NCBI RefSeq assembly: GCF_018619475.1
Contig: NZ_JAHFZG010000006.1
Location: 62,001 to 126,000, forward strand
Direction: 5' to 3'
Origin: Rhodomicrobium sp. Az07
Lineage (GTDB): Bacteria; Pseudomonadota; Alphaproteobacteria; Rhizobiales; Rhodomicrobiaceae
Length of the DNA: 64,000 nucleotides
Positions 7,156-21,366 of the stretch are shown here, one piece after another. The translations under genes were made by a program, and so were the position numbers. How positions within the stretch are numbered: position 1 is the first letter of the stretch; each line of letters opens with the position of its first letter. The notes under the pieces were generated by a model, which saw only the letters and a program-made list of their open reading frames with translations, was not told the origin of the DNA and did no database searches.

Positions 7156-8460
7156 CTAGCGCCACGACCTTGCGAGCTTCCAAGCGTCGCTCGCGAGGCC
7201 TCTCACGCCGCGCGCCTTGACGAAGGAACGAACGATTTCCTTTTCCTTGCTCTTCTTGTCCTTGCCGTCCACGCGGAACCAGTTCTGCGCGGCCTTGGAC
7301 ACGAGTTCGGGATAGCTGCCGAAGAGACGATCGCGCGCGCCGTGCATGAAATCGGGCAAGCGCTTGTACTTCTTGAGATCCTTCATCACGAAGGACTGTT
7401 CGAGCATCTTCTGGTAGAGGGACAGGTTCTCCGCCGAGAACTTGTCCTTGCGGGACTTGATCTGGAAGATCGCTTCAGCCGCGATTCGGCCCGTCGTCAT
7501 GGCGAGGTTCGAGCCTTCGCGATGGACCGCGTTCACGAACTGGCCCGCGTCGCCGACGATCACCCAGCCATCGCCGAACAGCTGCGGCACGGCGTTGTAG
7601 CCGCCTTCCGGGATGAGATGCGCCGCGTATTCCTTCACTTCCGCGCCCGCGATCAGCGGAGCAACGGCCGGGTGCTTCTTGAAGTCTTCGAGAAGCTCGT
7701 AAGGAGCCTTGCCGGTCAGTGCGAAGTCGGAGACGAGGCAGCCGATGCCTATCGAGATGCTTTCCTTGTTCGTGTAGAGGAAGCCCGTGCCCGCCATGCC
7801 CCTGGTGATCGTGCCGGCGGCCTCGATCACGACGCCTTCGTCGCCCGAGATGTTGAAGCGGCTTTCGATCACATCGGACGGCAGGAAGTGCATTTCCTTC
7901 ACCGCGAGCGCCACCGTGTCCGGCTTCGGACGCGGACGCAGACCCGCCTTCGTGCCGAGGACGCCGTTCACGCCTTCGGCCATCACGACCACATCGGCGA
8001 GAATGGTGCCGCCCGCGCGGTCCGTCTTCACGCCGATCACCTTGCCGCCCGAAAAACAGAGATCGGTGACGGTCGTCTCAAGAATGAGGAGCGCGCCCGC
8101 CTCCTGCACCTTCTTCGAAAACCACTTGTCGAACTGCGCGCGGATGATGGTGTAGCGGTTCGGCGCTTCCTCGTTGAAGTCGTCGGAACGATAATGCACG
8201 CCCGTGTAGGAGGAGTCGTCCATGTACCACAGACGCTGCTCGATCAGGTGGCGCTCAAGCGGAGCGTCGTCCCGGAAGTCCGGGATGATCTTTTCGAGCA
8301 TGTTGGCGTACATGATCGCGCCCTGCACGTTCTTCGAGCCCGGATATTCGCCGCGCTCGATCTGGAGCACTTTCAGGCCGCGCTTCGCCAGAGTGTAAGC
8401 ACAGGAATTGCCGGCCGGTCCGGCCCCCACGACAATGACGTCGAATTTTTCTGCGGGCAT
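7156..8460 (-). CDS. fixC: FixC, FAD-dependent electron transfer flavoprotein-quinone oxidoreductase
   Basis: A 434-residue flavoprotein of the ETF-QO family that passes electrons from FixAB to quinone and FixX. The N-terminus has an FAD-binding Rossmann motif, [20 protein letters not shown] (residues 9-28), then a second FAD segment [21 protein letters not shown] about residue 290. I chose ATG 8460 with GGAGAA 7 bases upstream; an in-frame start at 8490 would overlap the end of fixB. It lies between fixB (30 bases) and fixX (21 bases), consistent with one transcript from the sigma-54 promoter upstream of nifV. Confidence 0.96.
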   Translation of the reverse strand: MPAEKFDVIVVGAGPAGNSCAYTLAKRGLKVLQIERGEYPGSKNVQGAIMYANMLEKIIPDFRDDAPLERHLIEQRLWYMDDSSYTGVHYRSDDFNEEAPNRYTIIRAQFDKWFSKKVQEAGALLILETTVTDLCFSGGKVIGVKTDRAGGTILADVVVMAEGVNGVLGTKAGLRPRPKPDTVALAVKEMHFLPSDVIESRFNISGDEGVVIEAAGTITRGMAGTGFLYTNKESISIGIGCLVSDFALTGKAPYELLEDFKKHPAVAPLIAGAEVKEYAAHLIPEGGYNAVPQLFGDGWVIVGDAGQFVNAVHREGSNLAMTTGRIAAEAIFQIKSRKDKFSAENLSLYQKMLEQSFVMKDLKKYKRLPDFMHGARDRLFGSYPELVSKAAQNWFRVDGKDKKSKEKEIVRSFVKARGVRGLASDAWKLARSWR

Positions 8461-8490
8461 GCGAGTTCTCCTTCGAAACCTTCCGCTCAA

Positions 8491-9603
8491 TCAGCCGACG
8501 AGGCGCGAGCGCGTGTTGGGGGCGATCCGCTGACGGACTTCCTTCGCGAGCGCGGGGAGGAAGCGGACGGCGTCGGTGATCAGGCCGATATGGGCGAAGT
8601 CCATGATCGGCGCGTTCTTGTCGGTGTTGATCGCAAGGATCAGGTCGGCGCCCTCGACGCCCACGCGATGCTGGATCGCGCCGGAGATGCCCGCGGCGAT
8701 GTAGAGTTTCGGACGGATGGTCTTGCCCGTCTGGCCTATCTGGCGGTCGGCCGGGATCCAGCCGCGCTGCACGAGCGGACGCGAGCCGCCCCATTCCGCG
8801 CCGAGAGCTTTCGCCAGATCCTTCACGAGCTGGTAGTTTTCAGCGCTGCCGAGACCGAGGCCGCCCGCGACGACCACGTCCGCATAGGCGAGGTTCGACT
8901 TGTTCGAGTCGCGATCCGGGATGAACTGAAGCAGCTTCGTGACGATCTCGTCCTCGATCATCTTGAATTCATATTCGATGACCGGGCCGGACTTGCCCTC
9001 CTGGCGCTCCGGCATCGAGAACACGCGCGGGCGAACCGTCGCCATCTGGGGGCGGAAGTTCAACGTGTAGATCGTGCAGAGAAGCGAACCGCCGAAGGTC
9101 GGGCGCGTCGCGGCAAGGGAGCCGTCGGCGTCGACCGCGAGTTCCGTGCAGTCTGCCGTGAGACCCGTCGCCAGCGTCGTCGCAACCGAGCCCGCCAGGT
9201 CGCGGCCGAGCGTCGTTGCGCCAAGAAGCAGGATTTCCGGTTGGAACTTATTAACCAGTTCCATCATGCAGCGGCTGTAGGGCTCGTTGCGGTAGTCCGC
9301 CAGAACCGGGCTTTCCACGAGATAGGCCACGTCCGCGCCGTAGGCGTAGCACTCCTGAACGGCTGCGCGCGTGTCTTCGCCTGCGCCGCCGAGCACGACG
9401 CCCGCGAGCTGGACACCGAGCTTGTCGGCGAGCTTGCGGCCTTCGCCCATGAGTTCCCACGAGACGGGATGCACGTGACCGCGCTCAAGCTCGATGAAAA
9501 CCCAGACGTGCTTGTAGGACCTGAACTTCTCGGGAAGTTCTTTCTTCATTCCGGCGCGGCCGCCAGCTGCTGCTGCGGGCTTCGGGGCGGGTGTCGTTGT
9601 CAT
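8491..9603 (-). CDS. fixB: FixB, electron transfer flavoprotein alpha subunit
   Basis: Alpha subunit of the nitrogen-fixation ETF, pairing with FixA and carrying FAD. It has 370 residues. The C-terminal ETF-alpha FAD domain is clear: [50 protein letters not shown] and [20 protein letters not shown]. Residues 1-20 are an Ala/Pro-rich lead before the N-terminal domain. ATG 9603 (GGAGA 8 bases upstream) is preferred over a TTG at 9609. It follows fixA by 27 bases. Confidence 0.96.
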   Translation of the reverse strand: MTTTPAPKPAAAAGGRAGMKKELPEKFRSYKHVWVFIELERGHVHPVSWELMGEGRKLADKLGVQLAGVVLGGAGEDTRAAVQECYAYGADVAYLVESPVLADYRNEPYSRCMMELVNKFQPEILLLGATTLGRDLAGSVATTLATGLTADCTELAVDADGSLAATRPTFGGSLLCTIYTLNFRPQMATVRPRVFSMPERQEGKSGPVIEYEFKMIEDEIVTKLLQFIPDRDSNKSNLAYADVVVAGGLGLGSAENYQLVKDLAKALGAEWGGSRPLVQRGWIPADRQIGQTGKTIRPKLYIAAGISGAIQHRVGVEGADLILAINTDKNAPIMDFAHIGLITDAVRFLPALAKEVRQRIAPNTRSRLVG

Positions 9604-9630
9604 AACCAAATCTCCGTATTGCGCGCTGGC

Positions 9631-10482
9631 TCAACCTTGGGCCATGGCCGTCAGTTCTTTTTCGATGGTCGGCAGACGGTTGAAGATCTCGTCCAGCGTC
9701 TTGGTCGCAATCGCATCCGGGGTAAGGCCGCCAATGTCGATGATCTTGGCCTTGTCGGCGCGCGGCGACGGCGCAAACACGCGCTTCACCACGGTCGGCG
9801 AGCCCTTGAGGCCGCACTTGCCCATCTCGGCGACGCCGGCGGCGGCGGCGTTCCATGTCACGATCTCCGCGCGGGCGGCGGCGAGCGCCACGTCGATGGA
9901 GCCGCGACGGATTTCGTTCGTGCCTTCGAGCATGGTGATCAGGCACGGCAGGTTCGACTTCAAGATCTGCACGCCGCCTTCGGCGCGACGCTCGACGGTG
10001 ATGGTCTTGCCTTCGAGGTTCACCTCGTTGACGCCGGAAACGTAAGTAAGCTGTTGCAGGTCGAGGCGCTTTGCGATGCCGGGACCGACCTGCGCCGTGT
10101 CGCCGTCGATGGTCTGCTTGCCCGTGAAGACGATGTCGACCGGCTCGTAGGTCTGGCCGATCTTGAGAATGGCCTGCGAAAGGGCGTAGCTCGTGGCGAG
10201 CGTGTCGGAGCCTGCAAAGGCGCGGTCGGTGAGAAGCACGGCGCGGTCGACGCCATAGGTCAGCGCGCGGCGCAGGCTGTCTTCCGCCATCGGCGGACCC
10301 ATCGTCAGCACAGTCACCTTGCCGCCGTGCTTGTCGCGCAGGCGAAGCGCCGCCTCGATGGCGAACAGGTCATAGGGGTTGATGATGGTCGGCACGCCCT
10401 GCCGCATGATGGTGTTCGTGACCGGATGCACGCGAATCTGCGCGCTGTCCGGAACCTGTTTGATGCAAACGACGAGATGCAT
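9631..10482 (-). CDS. fixA: FixA, electron transfer flavoprotein beta subunit
   Basis: Beta subunit of the nitrogen-fixation ETF; in Fix/Bcd-type systems this subunit carries the bifurcating flavin. It has 283 residues, with MHLVVCIKQVPDS at the N-terminus, NPYDLFAIEAALRLRDKHGG, TVLTMGPPMAEDSLRRAL, DIVFTGKQTIDGDTAQVGPGIA and LPCLITMLEGTNEIRRGS, all standard for ETF beta. The start at 10482 is preceded by GGAAGGG. It is 25 bases downstream of nifW. Confidence 0.96.
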   Translation of the reverse strand: MHLVVCIKQVPDSAQIRVHPVTNTIMRQGVPTIINPYDLFAIEAALRLRDKHGGKVTVLTMGPPMAEDSLRRALTYGVDRAVLLTDRAFAGSDTLATSYALSQAILKIGQTYEPVDIVFTGKQTIDGDTAQVGPGIAKRLDLQQLTYVSGVNEVNLEGKTITVERRAEGGVQILKSNLPCLITMLEGTNEIRRGSIDVALAAARAEIVTWNAAAAGVAEMGKCGLKGSPTVVKRVFAPSPRADKAKIIDIGGLTPDAIATKTLDEIFNRLPTIEKELTAMAQG

Positions 10483-10507
10483 GGGTCAACCCTTCCTGCG
10501 TGCCGCT

Positions 10508-10849
10508 TCAGCGGCCGATGATAGTGAGTGAGTCAAGGGGCACGAAAGCCTTGGGCGCTTCTTCCTTCGGCCGGTCGGGGTGGTGCTCCTGCAAGACCTT
10601 GAAAACGCGCTCCTGAAGCGGCGTCGACTTCAGAAAATCGTCATAGGCATGGGCCAGCGTTTCACGCGCGGCGGCATAAACGTCTTCATCGGTCGCGGCA
10701 CTGAAATCCTTCTGCGCGAGATACTGCCCCATGCGCTTCAGGATATGAAGGCGCGCCACCTTGAGGCGCTCAGGATCGTAATCCACCTTGAGATACGCGA
10801 AGAAATCCTCCGCCGAGGGGAGCTTTGCGAGATCCGACAAAACGCTCAT
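10508..10849 (-). CDS. nifW: NifW, nitrogenase-stabilizing/protective protein
   Basis: A 113-residue NifW protein, a small cytoplasmic factor that interacts with the MoFe protein and is needed for full nitrogenase activity, possibly in oxygen protection or homocitrate insertion. Recognisable features are LAKLPSAEDFFAYLKVDYDP, VARLHILKRMGQYL and the C-terminal FVPLDSLTI. ATG 10849 starts the conserved segment; an in-frame extension to 10882 runs into the nifV stop region. It follows nifV by 29 bases, and pairing with nifV supports both calls. Confidence 0.94.
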   Translation of the reverse strand: MSVLSDLAKLPSAEDFFAYLKVDYDPERLKVARLHILKRMGQYLAQKDFSAATDEDVYAAARETLAHAYDDFLKSTPLQERVFKVLQEHHPDRPKEEAPKAFVPLDSLTIIGR

Positions 10850-10878
10850 TGATGCCAACCTTTCGTTTCCACCGCGCG

Positions 10879-12162
10879 TCACGATACCGCCTTCAGACGA
10901 GACGACGAGGCCGACCGCTTTATGGGGCAGACACCCGCGTTGCCGTCCGACCGCTCGTCCATAAGGGCAGCGGCGAGCCTCAGCAGGGTGAAGGACGGAA
11001 TGCAGGCTTTGTGCTTTTCCGCATAGCCCCTGACAGCGGCAAGAAGACGGCGCTCTTCGTCTTCGGTGAGTTGCAGGCCGAGATAAGACAACTCATGGCG
11101 CAATCCCGCAAGCCCGGAATGCTTGCCGACGACGAAACGATGGTTTCGACCGAGTCGGCGCGGCGACAACGCCTCGTAGCAGTCCTTGCTCTTGAGGATG
11201 CCATCGACGTGGATGCCGGACTCGTGCGTGAAGACGTCCTTGCCGACGATAGGCGCCGAGCGCGCTATTTCGCGCCCGCTGCACCGGGCCACGAGTTCGC
11301 TCAGGTGGCCGAGGGCGGGAAGATGGATGCGCGTGGCCTGCGCGAAGAGCGAGTCGAGCGCTACGGCGATCTGTTCGAGCGGCGCATTGCCCGCCCGCTC
11401 GCCAAGACCGTTGACGGTCACGCTGGCCGCGCTCGCTCCTGCTTCCAACGCGGCCAGCGTGTTGGCTGTGGCCAGACCGAGATCGTCATGGCCATGAAAC
11501 TCGATGGGAAGATCCGTAATGCGCTGGACGGCTTCGATGGCGCCGCGAACCGAGACCGGATCGAGCACACCGAGCGTATCGGCGAACCGGTAGCGCACCG
11601 CTCCGGCTTTGGCAGCCGCTTCGAGGATGGGTTCGAGCGTGTCGCGGGTGGCGCGCGACGAGTCCTCGCCGCCGAAGGCAACTTCGAGGCCCTTTGCTCG
11701 GGCGTATCCGATCACGTCGGTGACGGCTGCCACCACGCGCGGCAGCGAACCGCCGAATTTCGCGGCAATCTGAAAGCGCGAGACGGGCGCCGAAAGGTTC
11801 ACGATGGAGACGCCTGAAGCGAGCGCGTCGTCCACGTCGCCGCGCCGCATGCGACACCACGCGATGACGCGCAACGGCAGTCCCGCCTTCGCGATACGCC
11901 GGATCGTCTCCTGCTCGTCGCGACCCATGGCGGGCGTACCCGCCTCGATTTCGTCGACGCCGACATCGGCAAGCGCGGCCGCGATCTGCATCTTCTCCGC
12001 GGCTGTAAAGGCGACGCCCGGCGTCTGCTCGCCATCCCTCAGCGTCGTGTCGTTGATCGCAACGCGACCTGACAGAGTGCGCCGCAAGAATAGCGCGTTG
12101 TCGCCGCCCGCAGCCCCTTCGCCGTCGTTCGTTGCCTTGAGACCGTTCGAAAGGTCGCGCAT
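10879..12162 (-). CDS. nifV: NifV, homocitrate synthase
   Basis: Condenses acetyl-CoA with 2-oxoglutarate to homocitrate, the organic ligand of FeMo-cofactor. It has 427 residues and a HMGL-like TIM barrel: INDTTLRDGEQTPGVAF near residue 36 (metal and catalytic residues), FHGHDDLGLATANTLAALEAGA (metal-binding His pair) and THESGIHVDGILK. The downstream nifW-fixABCX context and the NifA/sigma-54 promoter favour NifV over LeuA or lysine-pathway homocitrate synthase. The first 30 residues are extra relative to the conserved barrel, and the Ser/Lys-rich C-terminal tail after CPIKRSAS is unusual. Confidence 0.95.
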   Translation of the reverse strand: MRDLSNGLKATNDGEGAAGGDNALFLRRTLSGRVAINDTTLRDGEQTPGVAFTAAEKMQIAAALADVGVDEIEAGTPAMGRDEQETIRRIAKAGLPLRVIAWCRMRRGDVDDALASGVSIVNLSAPVSRFQIAAKFGGSLPRVVAAVTDVIGYARAKGLEVAFGGEDSSRATRDTLEPILEAAAKAGAVRYRFADTLGVLDPVSVRGAIEAVQRITDLPIEFHGHDDLGLATANTLAALEAGASAASVTVNGLGERAGNAPLEQIAVALDSLFAQATRIHLPALGHLSELVARCSGREIARSAPIVGKDVFTHESGIHVDGILKSKDCYEALSPRRLGRNHRFVVGKHSGLAGLRHELSYLGLQLTEDEERRLLAAVRGYAEKHKACIPSFTLLRLAAALMDERSDGNAGVCPIKRSASSSRLKAVS

Positions 12163-12216
12163 CCCGCATTCCGCCTGATTAAGCCGCCGCGTCGATCCGC
12201 AGCGCGCACCTCTTAA

Positions 12217-12232
12217 AGCAGGAGGCGTGCCA
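12217..12232 (-). promoter_or_regulatory. Sigma-54 (-24/-12) promoter of nifV-nifW-fixABCX
   Basis: On the minus strand this reads TGGCACGCCTCCTGCT, against the consensus TGGCACG-N4-TTGCW: GG and GC are in exact register 10 bases apart, with one mismatch at the first T of TTGC. It lies 55 bases upstream of the nifV start codon, and two NifA-type sites lie further upstream. Position, sequence and companion sites together make this a strong call. Confidence 0.88.
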
Positions 12233-12280
12233 AACGCCTAAGCGGCTGAAATGTGCGGAATAGTTTTAAATCGGCGGCGG

Positions 12281-12314
12281 TGTCGAAAGTCCGACATGTG
12301 TCGCACATGCGACA
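12281..12314. promoter_or_regulatory. Two tandem NifA upstream activator sequences (TGT-N10-ACA)
   Basis: Two exact TGT-N10-ACA sites: TGTCGAAAGTCCGACA (12281-12296) and TGTCGCACATGCGACA (12299-12314). Both have TGTCG/CGACA arms, and the second is a perfect palindrome around its centre. Their centres are about 18 bases apart, just under two helical turns. They lie about 50-80 bases upstream of the -24 element, the usual place for NifA enhancers. Confidence 0.85.
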
Positions 12315-12334
12315 TCGGGAAATGACGGCGGATA

Positions 12335-12370
12335 GGTAAAAGGTTCGCGCCCGGAGGAAAGCCGGGCGCG
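12335..12370 (-). terminator. Rho-independent terminator of the small hypothetical gene
   Basis: A 9-bp perfect GC stem (12346-12354 with 12362-12370, loop of 7) followed on the minus strand by a short CTTTT run. It lies 24 bases past the stop of the upstream gene and isolates the NifA sites from read-through. Confidence 0.6.
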
Positions 12371-12393
12371 GCCGAAAATCGCTCACGCTTCGA

Positions 12394-12708
12394 TCAAATG
12401 TCGATGATCGGCGACTTCCGTTCGGCCATGAATCGGTCGAAATCGGCGCGTTCTCGCGACTGGCGCTGACGCTCCATGAACGCGGCGAACTCCTTCTGCT
12501 CCCGGTCGAGACGGCGCATCGCCTCCGCGCGATATTCGTCGAACGCGCTGCTGCCGCTTCCGGCTCGCGACGCCGAGTCCGCGGCTGCCTGCTTTTTTTG
12601 TTGCGCCTCCCGGCGCTCCTTCGCACGGCGGCCGTATCCATAGCCGTATTTTCCGCCGCTCTGCCCCTTGCCGCCGTTTCCCTGAGTGCCCTGGTTATCG
12701 CCGCACAT
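12394..12708 (-). CDS. Small charged hypothetical protein upstream of nifV
   Basis: A 104-residue protein that I do not recognise. The N-terminus is Gly/Gln/Tyr-rich (MCGDNQGTQGNGGKGQSGG then KYGYGYGRR), followed by Lys/Arg/Glu/Gln-rich helical sequence with coiled-coil character (about 28-98). There is no signal peptide or membrane segment. ATG 12708 has GGAGG 7 bases upstream; a longer frame from 12780 has no support. It has its own terminator and lies just upstream of the nifV promoter, but nothing else ties it to nitrogen fixation. Confidence 0.7.
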   Translation of the reverse strand: MCGDNQGTQGNGGKGQSGGKYGYGYGRRAKERREAQQKKQAAADSASRAGSGSSAFDEYRAEAMRRLDREQKEFAAFMERQRQSRERADFDRFMAERKSPIIDI

Positions 12709-12772
12709 GTCGATGCCTCCAATCTTGAGATCTATCGATAATGTACCAAAGAGGGAACAAGGCAAGTCTGCT

Positions 12773-12796
12773 GGCCGCATGGCCGCATGGCCGCAT
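12773..12796. repeat. Three tandem copies of an 8-bp unit (GGCCGCAT)
   Basis: GGCCGCAT occurs three times in a row with a partial fourth copy (GGCCGC), immediately beyond the stop codon of the S2P protease and upstream of the small hypothetical. It is a short tandem repeat that could vary in copy number, and no function is visible. Confidence 0.8.
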
Positions 12797-12801
12797 GGCC
12801 G

Positions 12802-13494
12802 CTATCTGATGCCGGTGATCGACAGGATGGCGTCTACCACTCCGCGCGACGCCCAGATCAGATATCGCGAGAAGAAATCGAGGTCGAGCCCGGCGCTGCG
12901 TCCCGCATAGGGCAGAAGGAAGATCAGCGTCAGGATCAGAAGCAGACCGTAGGGTTCCAGCCCCTCGAAACGATAGGCGAGGCGGCGCGGCAGAAGCCCG
13001 GTCAGCACGCGCCCGCCGTCGAGCGGCGGGATCGGCAGCATGTTGAACACGGCGAGAATCGCGTTGATAAGGATGCTGTTCACAAGATTCTGGGCGACCC
13101 AGGCATTCGCGGGCGATGGCAATTCCCGCGCCACGTAAAACAGGAGCGCCGACACGACCGCGAGAAAGATGTTTGCGCCGGGGCCCGCGAGCGCCACGAT
13201 AATCATGTCGCGGCGCGGGTTGTTCAGATTGCGAAAATTCACCGGCACCGGCTTCGCCCAGCCGAATAAAAATGGCGCGCGGACCAGAAGCAGCATCGCG
13301 GGGACAAGGATCGTGCCGACCGGATCGACGTGCTTGAACGGATTTAGCGTGACACGGCCGAGCATCCATGCGGTGTTGTCGCCGAGGCGGCGGGCCGCGA
13401 AGCCATGGGCTGCCTCGTGCAGCGTGATCGCGAGCAAAAGCGGAATGACCCAGGTCGAGACCGTGTAAAGGATTGCATTCACATCTCCGCCCAT
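12802..13494 (-). CDS. Site-2 protease family (M50) membrane metallopeptidase
   Basis: A 230-residue multi-pass membrane protein with the zinc-binding motif HEAAHG on the first hydrophobic helix (residues 26-31) and the second ligand motif NMLPIPPLDGGRVL near residue 155. It has about five hydrophobic segments. It lacks the PDZ domain of RseP and fits the short S2P-M50 group (YwhC/Rv-type), for which substrates are mostly unknown. It is divergent from glgP, with 217 bases between the two starts. Confidence 0.88.
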   Translation of the reverse strand: MGGDVNAILYTVSTWVIPLLLAITLHEAAHGFAARRLGDNTAWMLGRVTLNPFKHVDPVGTILVPAMLLLVRAPFLFGWAKPVPVNFRNLNNPRRDMIIVALAGPGANIFLAVVSALLFYVARELPSPANAWVAQNLVNSILINAILAVFNMLPIPPLDGGRVLTGLLPRRLAYRFEGLEPYGLLLILTLIFLLPYAGRSAGLDLDFFSRYLIWASRGVVDAILSITGIR

Positions 13495-13711
13495 GGTTCG
13501 CCCCCGCTGCGCTTTCGCCTGCCGCTACTCTCAGGTTAAAGTGTTTATACGGCGTGTCTCGCGCAAGACGCCCGACGAAAGCGGCTTCAGACGGCCCGAC
13601 GTTCTTGTTTTATCATCCAGCTGCGGCTATCGAGCCAAAAGCGTTCGGCTTCACAGCCGTGTCAGAACGGCCCTGCATTATCAGTCGATGCGGACCGGGG
13701 GAAAAGGAACC

Positions 13712-16222
<2,511 letters not shown>

Positions 16223-16226
16223 TATT

Positions 16227-18425
<2,199 letters not shown>

Positions 18426-18631
18426 ACCCCGATTGTGTGCATCGTTCAAAAAACTGTGATGGTTCTCCATCACTTTCGAAGGGATCGGTCAGCGCCAGCG
18501 CGCACTGTTTTGGGAACGGTTCCGTTAATTCCCCGGCGTTCGCGTCGAGGCAAAAGCCGCGTAACACGAGTGCAGTCTGTTATCGTGCCGCCTCGGTTCG
18601 GGCAGGCAGAAACTCGACTCGGAGGACAGTA

Positions 18632-19894
18632 ATGAGACCAGTTGGAAGCTCCCCTCTTGCACGTCACACCATGGCCTATGTCCTCGCGGGCGGACGTGGC
18701 AGCCGCCTGCTCGAACTGACCGACCGGCGGGCGAAACCCGCCGTCTATTTCGGCGGCAAATCGCGGATCGTGGATTTCGCGCTGTCGAACGCGTACAATT
18801 CCGGTATCCGGCACATGGCGGTGGCGACACAGTACAAGGCGCACAGCCTGATCCGCCATCTGCAACGCGGCTGGAATTTTCTCCGCCCGATCCGCAACGA
18901 AAGCTTCGATATCCTGCCCGCAAGCCAGCGCGTTTCCGAATCGCTCTGGTATCTCGGCACAGCCGACGCCGTTTACCAGAACATCGACATCATCGAAGAT
19001 TACGGCACCAAATATATCGTCGTCCTCGCAGGCGACCATGTCTACAAGATGGATTACGAGTTCATGCTCCAGCAGCATGTCGATCAGCGCGCGGACGTGA
19101 CGGTGGGCTGCATCGAAGTGCCCGTCGGCGAGGCCAGCAGCTTCGGCGTGATGCATGTCGACGAGACGGACCAGATCTTTTCATTCGTCGAAAAGCCTGC
19201 CGATCCACCGACCATGCCCGGCAAGCCGGAAACCTCGCTCGCCAGCATGGGCATCTATGTTTTCGAGACCCAGTTTCTCTTCGACATGCTGCGCCGCGAC
19301 GCCGCCGACCCGAATTCGAACCACGATTTCGGCAAGGACTTGATTCCATACATCGTGAAGAACGGAAAAGCCGTCGCGCACAGCTTCGAGCGCTCCTGCG
19401 TTCGCGCGGAAACCGAGGCTGGCGCCTACTGGCGCGACGTCGGCACCGTCGACGCCTTCTGGCAGGCCAATATCGACCTGACGCATGTCGTTCCCGATCT
19501 CGACATCTACGATCAGGAATGGCCGATCTGGACCTACAACGAAGTGACGCCGCCCGCCAAATTCGTCCACGACGAGGACGGGCGTCGCGGGTCAGCGATC
19601 GCCTCGCTCGTCTCCGGCGGCTGCATCGTGTCCGGCGCGACGATCCGCAACACGCTCCTTTCGACCGGCTCGCGCATCAACTCGTTCTCCAAGGTCGAAA
19701 ACGCGGTCATCCTGCCTTATGTTCAGGTCGCTCGCTCCTGTCGCCTTCGCAACGTCGTCATCGACGCCAATGTAAAAATACCCGAAGGGCTCGTCGTCGG
19801 CGAGGATCCGGAAGAAGACGCGCTGCGATTCCGCCGGACCGAGCGCGGCATTTGCCTCATTACCCAGCCCATGATCGACAGGTTGGAAGCGTGA
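18632..19894 (+). CDS. glgC: Glucose-1-phosphate adenylyltransferase
   Basis: Makes ADP-glucose from glucose-1-phosphate and ATP, the committed and allosterically controlled step of glycogen synthesis. It has 420 residues: [29 protein letters not shown] (nucleotidyltransferase motif), [32 protein letters not shown], and a C-terminal left-handed beta-helix beginning [17 protein letters not shown] 18632 has GGAGGA 7 bases upstream; the upstream open frame from 18437 is not homologous-looking. Its TGA overlaps the glgA start (GTGA). Confidence 0.97.
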   Translation: MRPVGSSPLARHTMAYVLAGGRGSRLLELTDRRAKPAVYFGGKSRIVDFALSNAYNSGIRHMAVATQYKAHSLIRHLQRGWNFLRPIRNESFDILPASQRVSESLWYLGTADAVYQNIDIIEDYGTKYIVVLAGDHVYKMDYEFMLQQHVDQRADVTVGCIEVPVGEASSFGVMHVDETDQIFSFVEKPADPPTMPGKPETSLASMGIYVFETQFLFDMLRRDAADPNSNHDFGKDLIPYIVKNGKAVAHSFERSCVRAETEAGAYWRDVGTVDAFWQANIDLTHVVPDLDIYDQEWPIWTYNEVTPPAKFVHDEDGRRGSAIASLVSGGCIVSGATIRNTLLSTGSRINSFSKVENAVILPYVQVARSCRLRNVVIDANVKIPEGLVVGEDPEEDALRFRRTERGICLITQPMIDRLEA

Positions 19895-21366
19895 GCCGTC
19901 TCAAGGTCCTGTCAGCCGCTTCGGAACTCTATCCGCTCGTGAAAACGGGCGGCCTCGCCGACGTCACGGGCGCGCTTCCGGGCGCGCTGTCCGGCCTCGA
20001 AATCGACGTTCGCTCACTGATTCCCGGATATCCCTCGGTGATCGGCGCGCTCGAAAGCTGCGAGACGGCCCTTGAGATCCCCGACCTGTTCGGCGCACCG
20101 GCGCGCGTGCTCGCGGCAACGGCTGGCGAGATCGATCTTTTCGTGCTCGACGCGCCGCATCTGTACGACCGCCCCGGCAATCCCTACACGCAGCCCGACG
20201 GCACGGACTGGCCCGACAACGCGTTCCGCTTTGCCGCGCTCGCCAAGACGGCCGCGCTAATTGCCGAGGGCGCAATCCCCGCCTTCCAGCCCGACATCCT
20301 CCATGTGCACGACTGGCAGGCGGCGCTTGCACCCGCCTATCTGCGCTATGGCGGCAAGGGCGGCGCGGCCACCGTCGTCACCGTTCACAATCTCGCGTTT
20401 CAGGGCCAGTTCCCGCCCGAACTGCTCGGGCCTTTCGGCCTGCCGCCCGACTCCTTCTCCATCGACGGCGTCGAGCATTACGGCATGATCGGTTTCCTGA
20501 AAGCCGGCTTGCGCCTCGCCGACCGGATCACCACCGTTTCGCCGTCCTATGCGCTCGAAATCCAGCAACCGGAAACGGGAATGGGCCTCGACGGCCTGTT
20601 GCGCGAGCGCGCCGCGCGGCTTTCCGGCATCCTGAACGGCATCGATACCGGCGTATGGGATCCGGCGACCGACCCCCGCATCGTCGCCACCTACAGCGCC
20701 GAAACTTTCGACACTCGCGCGAAGAACAAGACGGCGCTTCAGGACATCTTCGGCCTCGCATCCGAGCCGGGCGCGCTCGTCGTCGGCGTGGTCAGCCGCC
20801 TGTCATGGCAGAAGGGTCTCGACCTCCTCGCCGATGCGCTGCCCGTGCTTCTTGACGAGGGGATGCAGCTTGCGCTTCTCGGCGCGGGCGATGCGGACCT
20901 CGAAGCACGCTTCCGCGCGGCAGCAGACGCAAATCCCGGCCGCGTCGGCGTGAAGCTGGGCTATGACGAAGCGGTCGCGCACCGCATTCAGGCGGGATCT
21001 GACGCGCTGGCCCTGCCGTCGCGCTTCGAGCCATGCGGCCTGACGCAGCTTTGTGGTTTGCGCTATGGCGCCGTTCCGCTGGTAGCGCGCGTCGGCGGCC
21101 TCGCGGACACGATCATCGACGCGAACGAGATGGCGCTCGCGGCGGGCGTGGCGACGGGCATCAAGTTCCAGCACGGCACGCGCGAAAGCCTCGAACTCGC
21201 GCTTCGCAAGGCGGGCCGCCTGTTCCGGGATCGCGACACGTGGCGGCGGCTTCAAACGAACGGCATGGCCACCGACGTATCCTGGCGCGCACCGGCAAAA
21301 CGCTATGCCCTGCTCTATCGCGAGCTTGTCGCCGAGCGCTCGACGGTTTCGGGCGCGTCGGCGTGA
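19891..21366 (+). CDS. glgA: Glycogen synthase (ADP-glucose, GT5)
   Basis: Extends glycogen with ADP-glucose. It has 491 residues, with [27 protein letters not shown] at the N-terminus (the KTGGL motif binds ADP-glucose), [23 protein letters not shown] and the C-terminal [23 protein letters not shown]. The start is GTG 19891, overlapping the glgC stop; the longer open frame from 19519 lies within glgC and is not used. Its TGA overlaps the GTG of the next gene in the same way. Confidence 0.97.
   Translation: MSRLKVLSAASELYPLVKTGGLADVTGALPGALSGLEIDVRSLIPGYPSVIGALESCETALEIPDLFGAPARVLAATAGEIDLFVLDAPHLYDRPGNPYTQPDGTDWPDNAFRFAALAKTAALIAEGAIPAFQPDILHVHDWQAALAPAYLRYGGKGGAATVVTVHNLAFQGQFPPELLGPFGLPPDSFSIDGVEHYGMIGFLKAGLRLADRITTVSPSYALEIQQPETGMGLDGLLRERAARLSGILNGIDTGVWDPATDPRIVATYSAETFDTRAKNKTALQDIFGLASEPGALVVGVVSRLSWQKGLDLLADALPVLLDEGMQLALLGAGDADLEARFRAAADANPGRVGVKLGYDEAVAHRIQAGSDALALPSRFEPCGLTQLCGLRYGAVPLVARVGGLADTIIDANEMALAAGVATGIKFQHGTRESLELALRKAGRLFRDRDTWRRLQTNGMATDVSWRAPAKRYALLYRELVAERSTVSGASA

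Noticed and set aside
7342-10521. Large plus-strand open frame of 1059 codons across fixCBA
   Set aside because: It lies entirely opposite fixX-fixC-fixB-fixA, has Arg/His-rich composition of a GC-rich antisense frame, and shows no domain.
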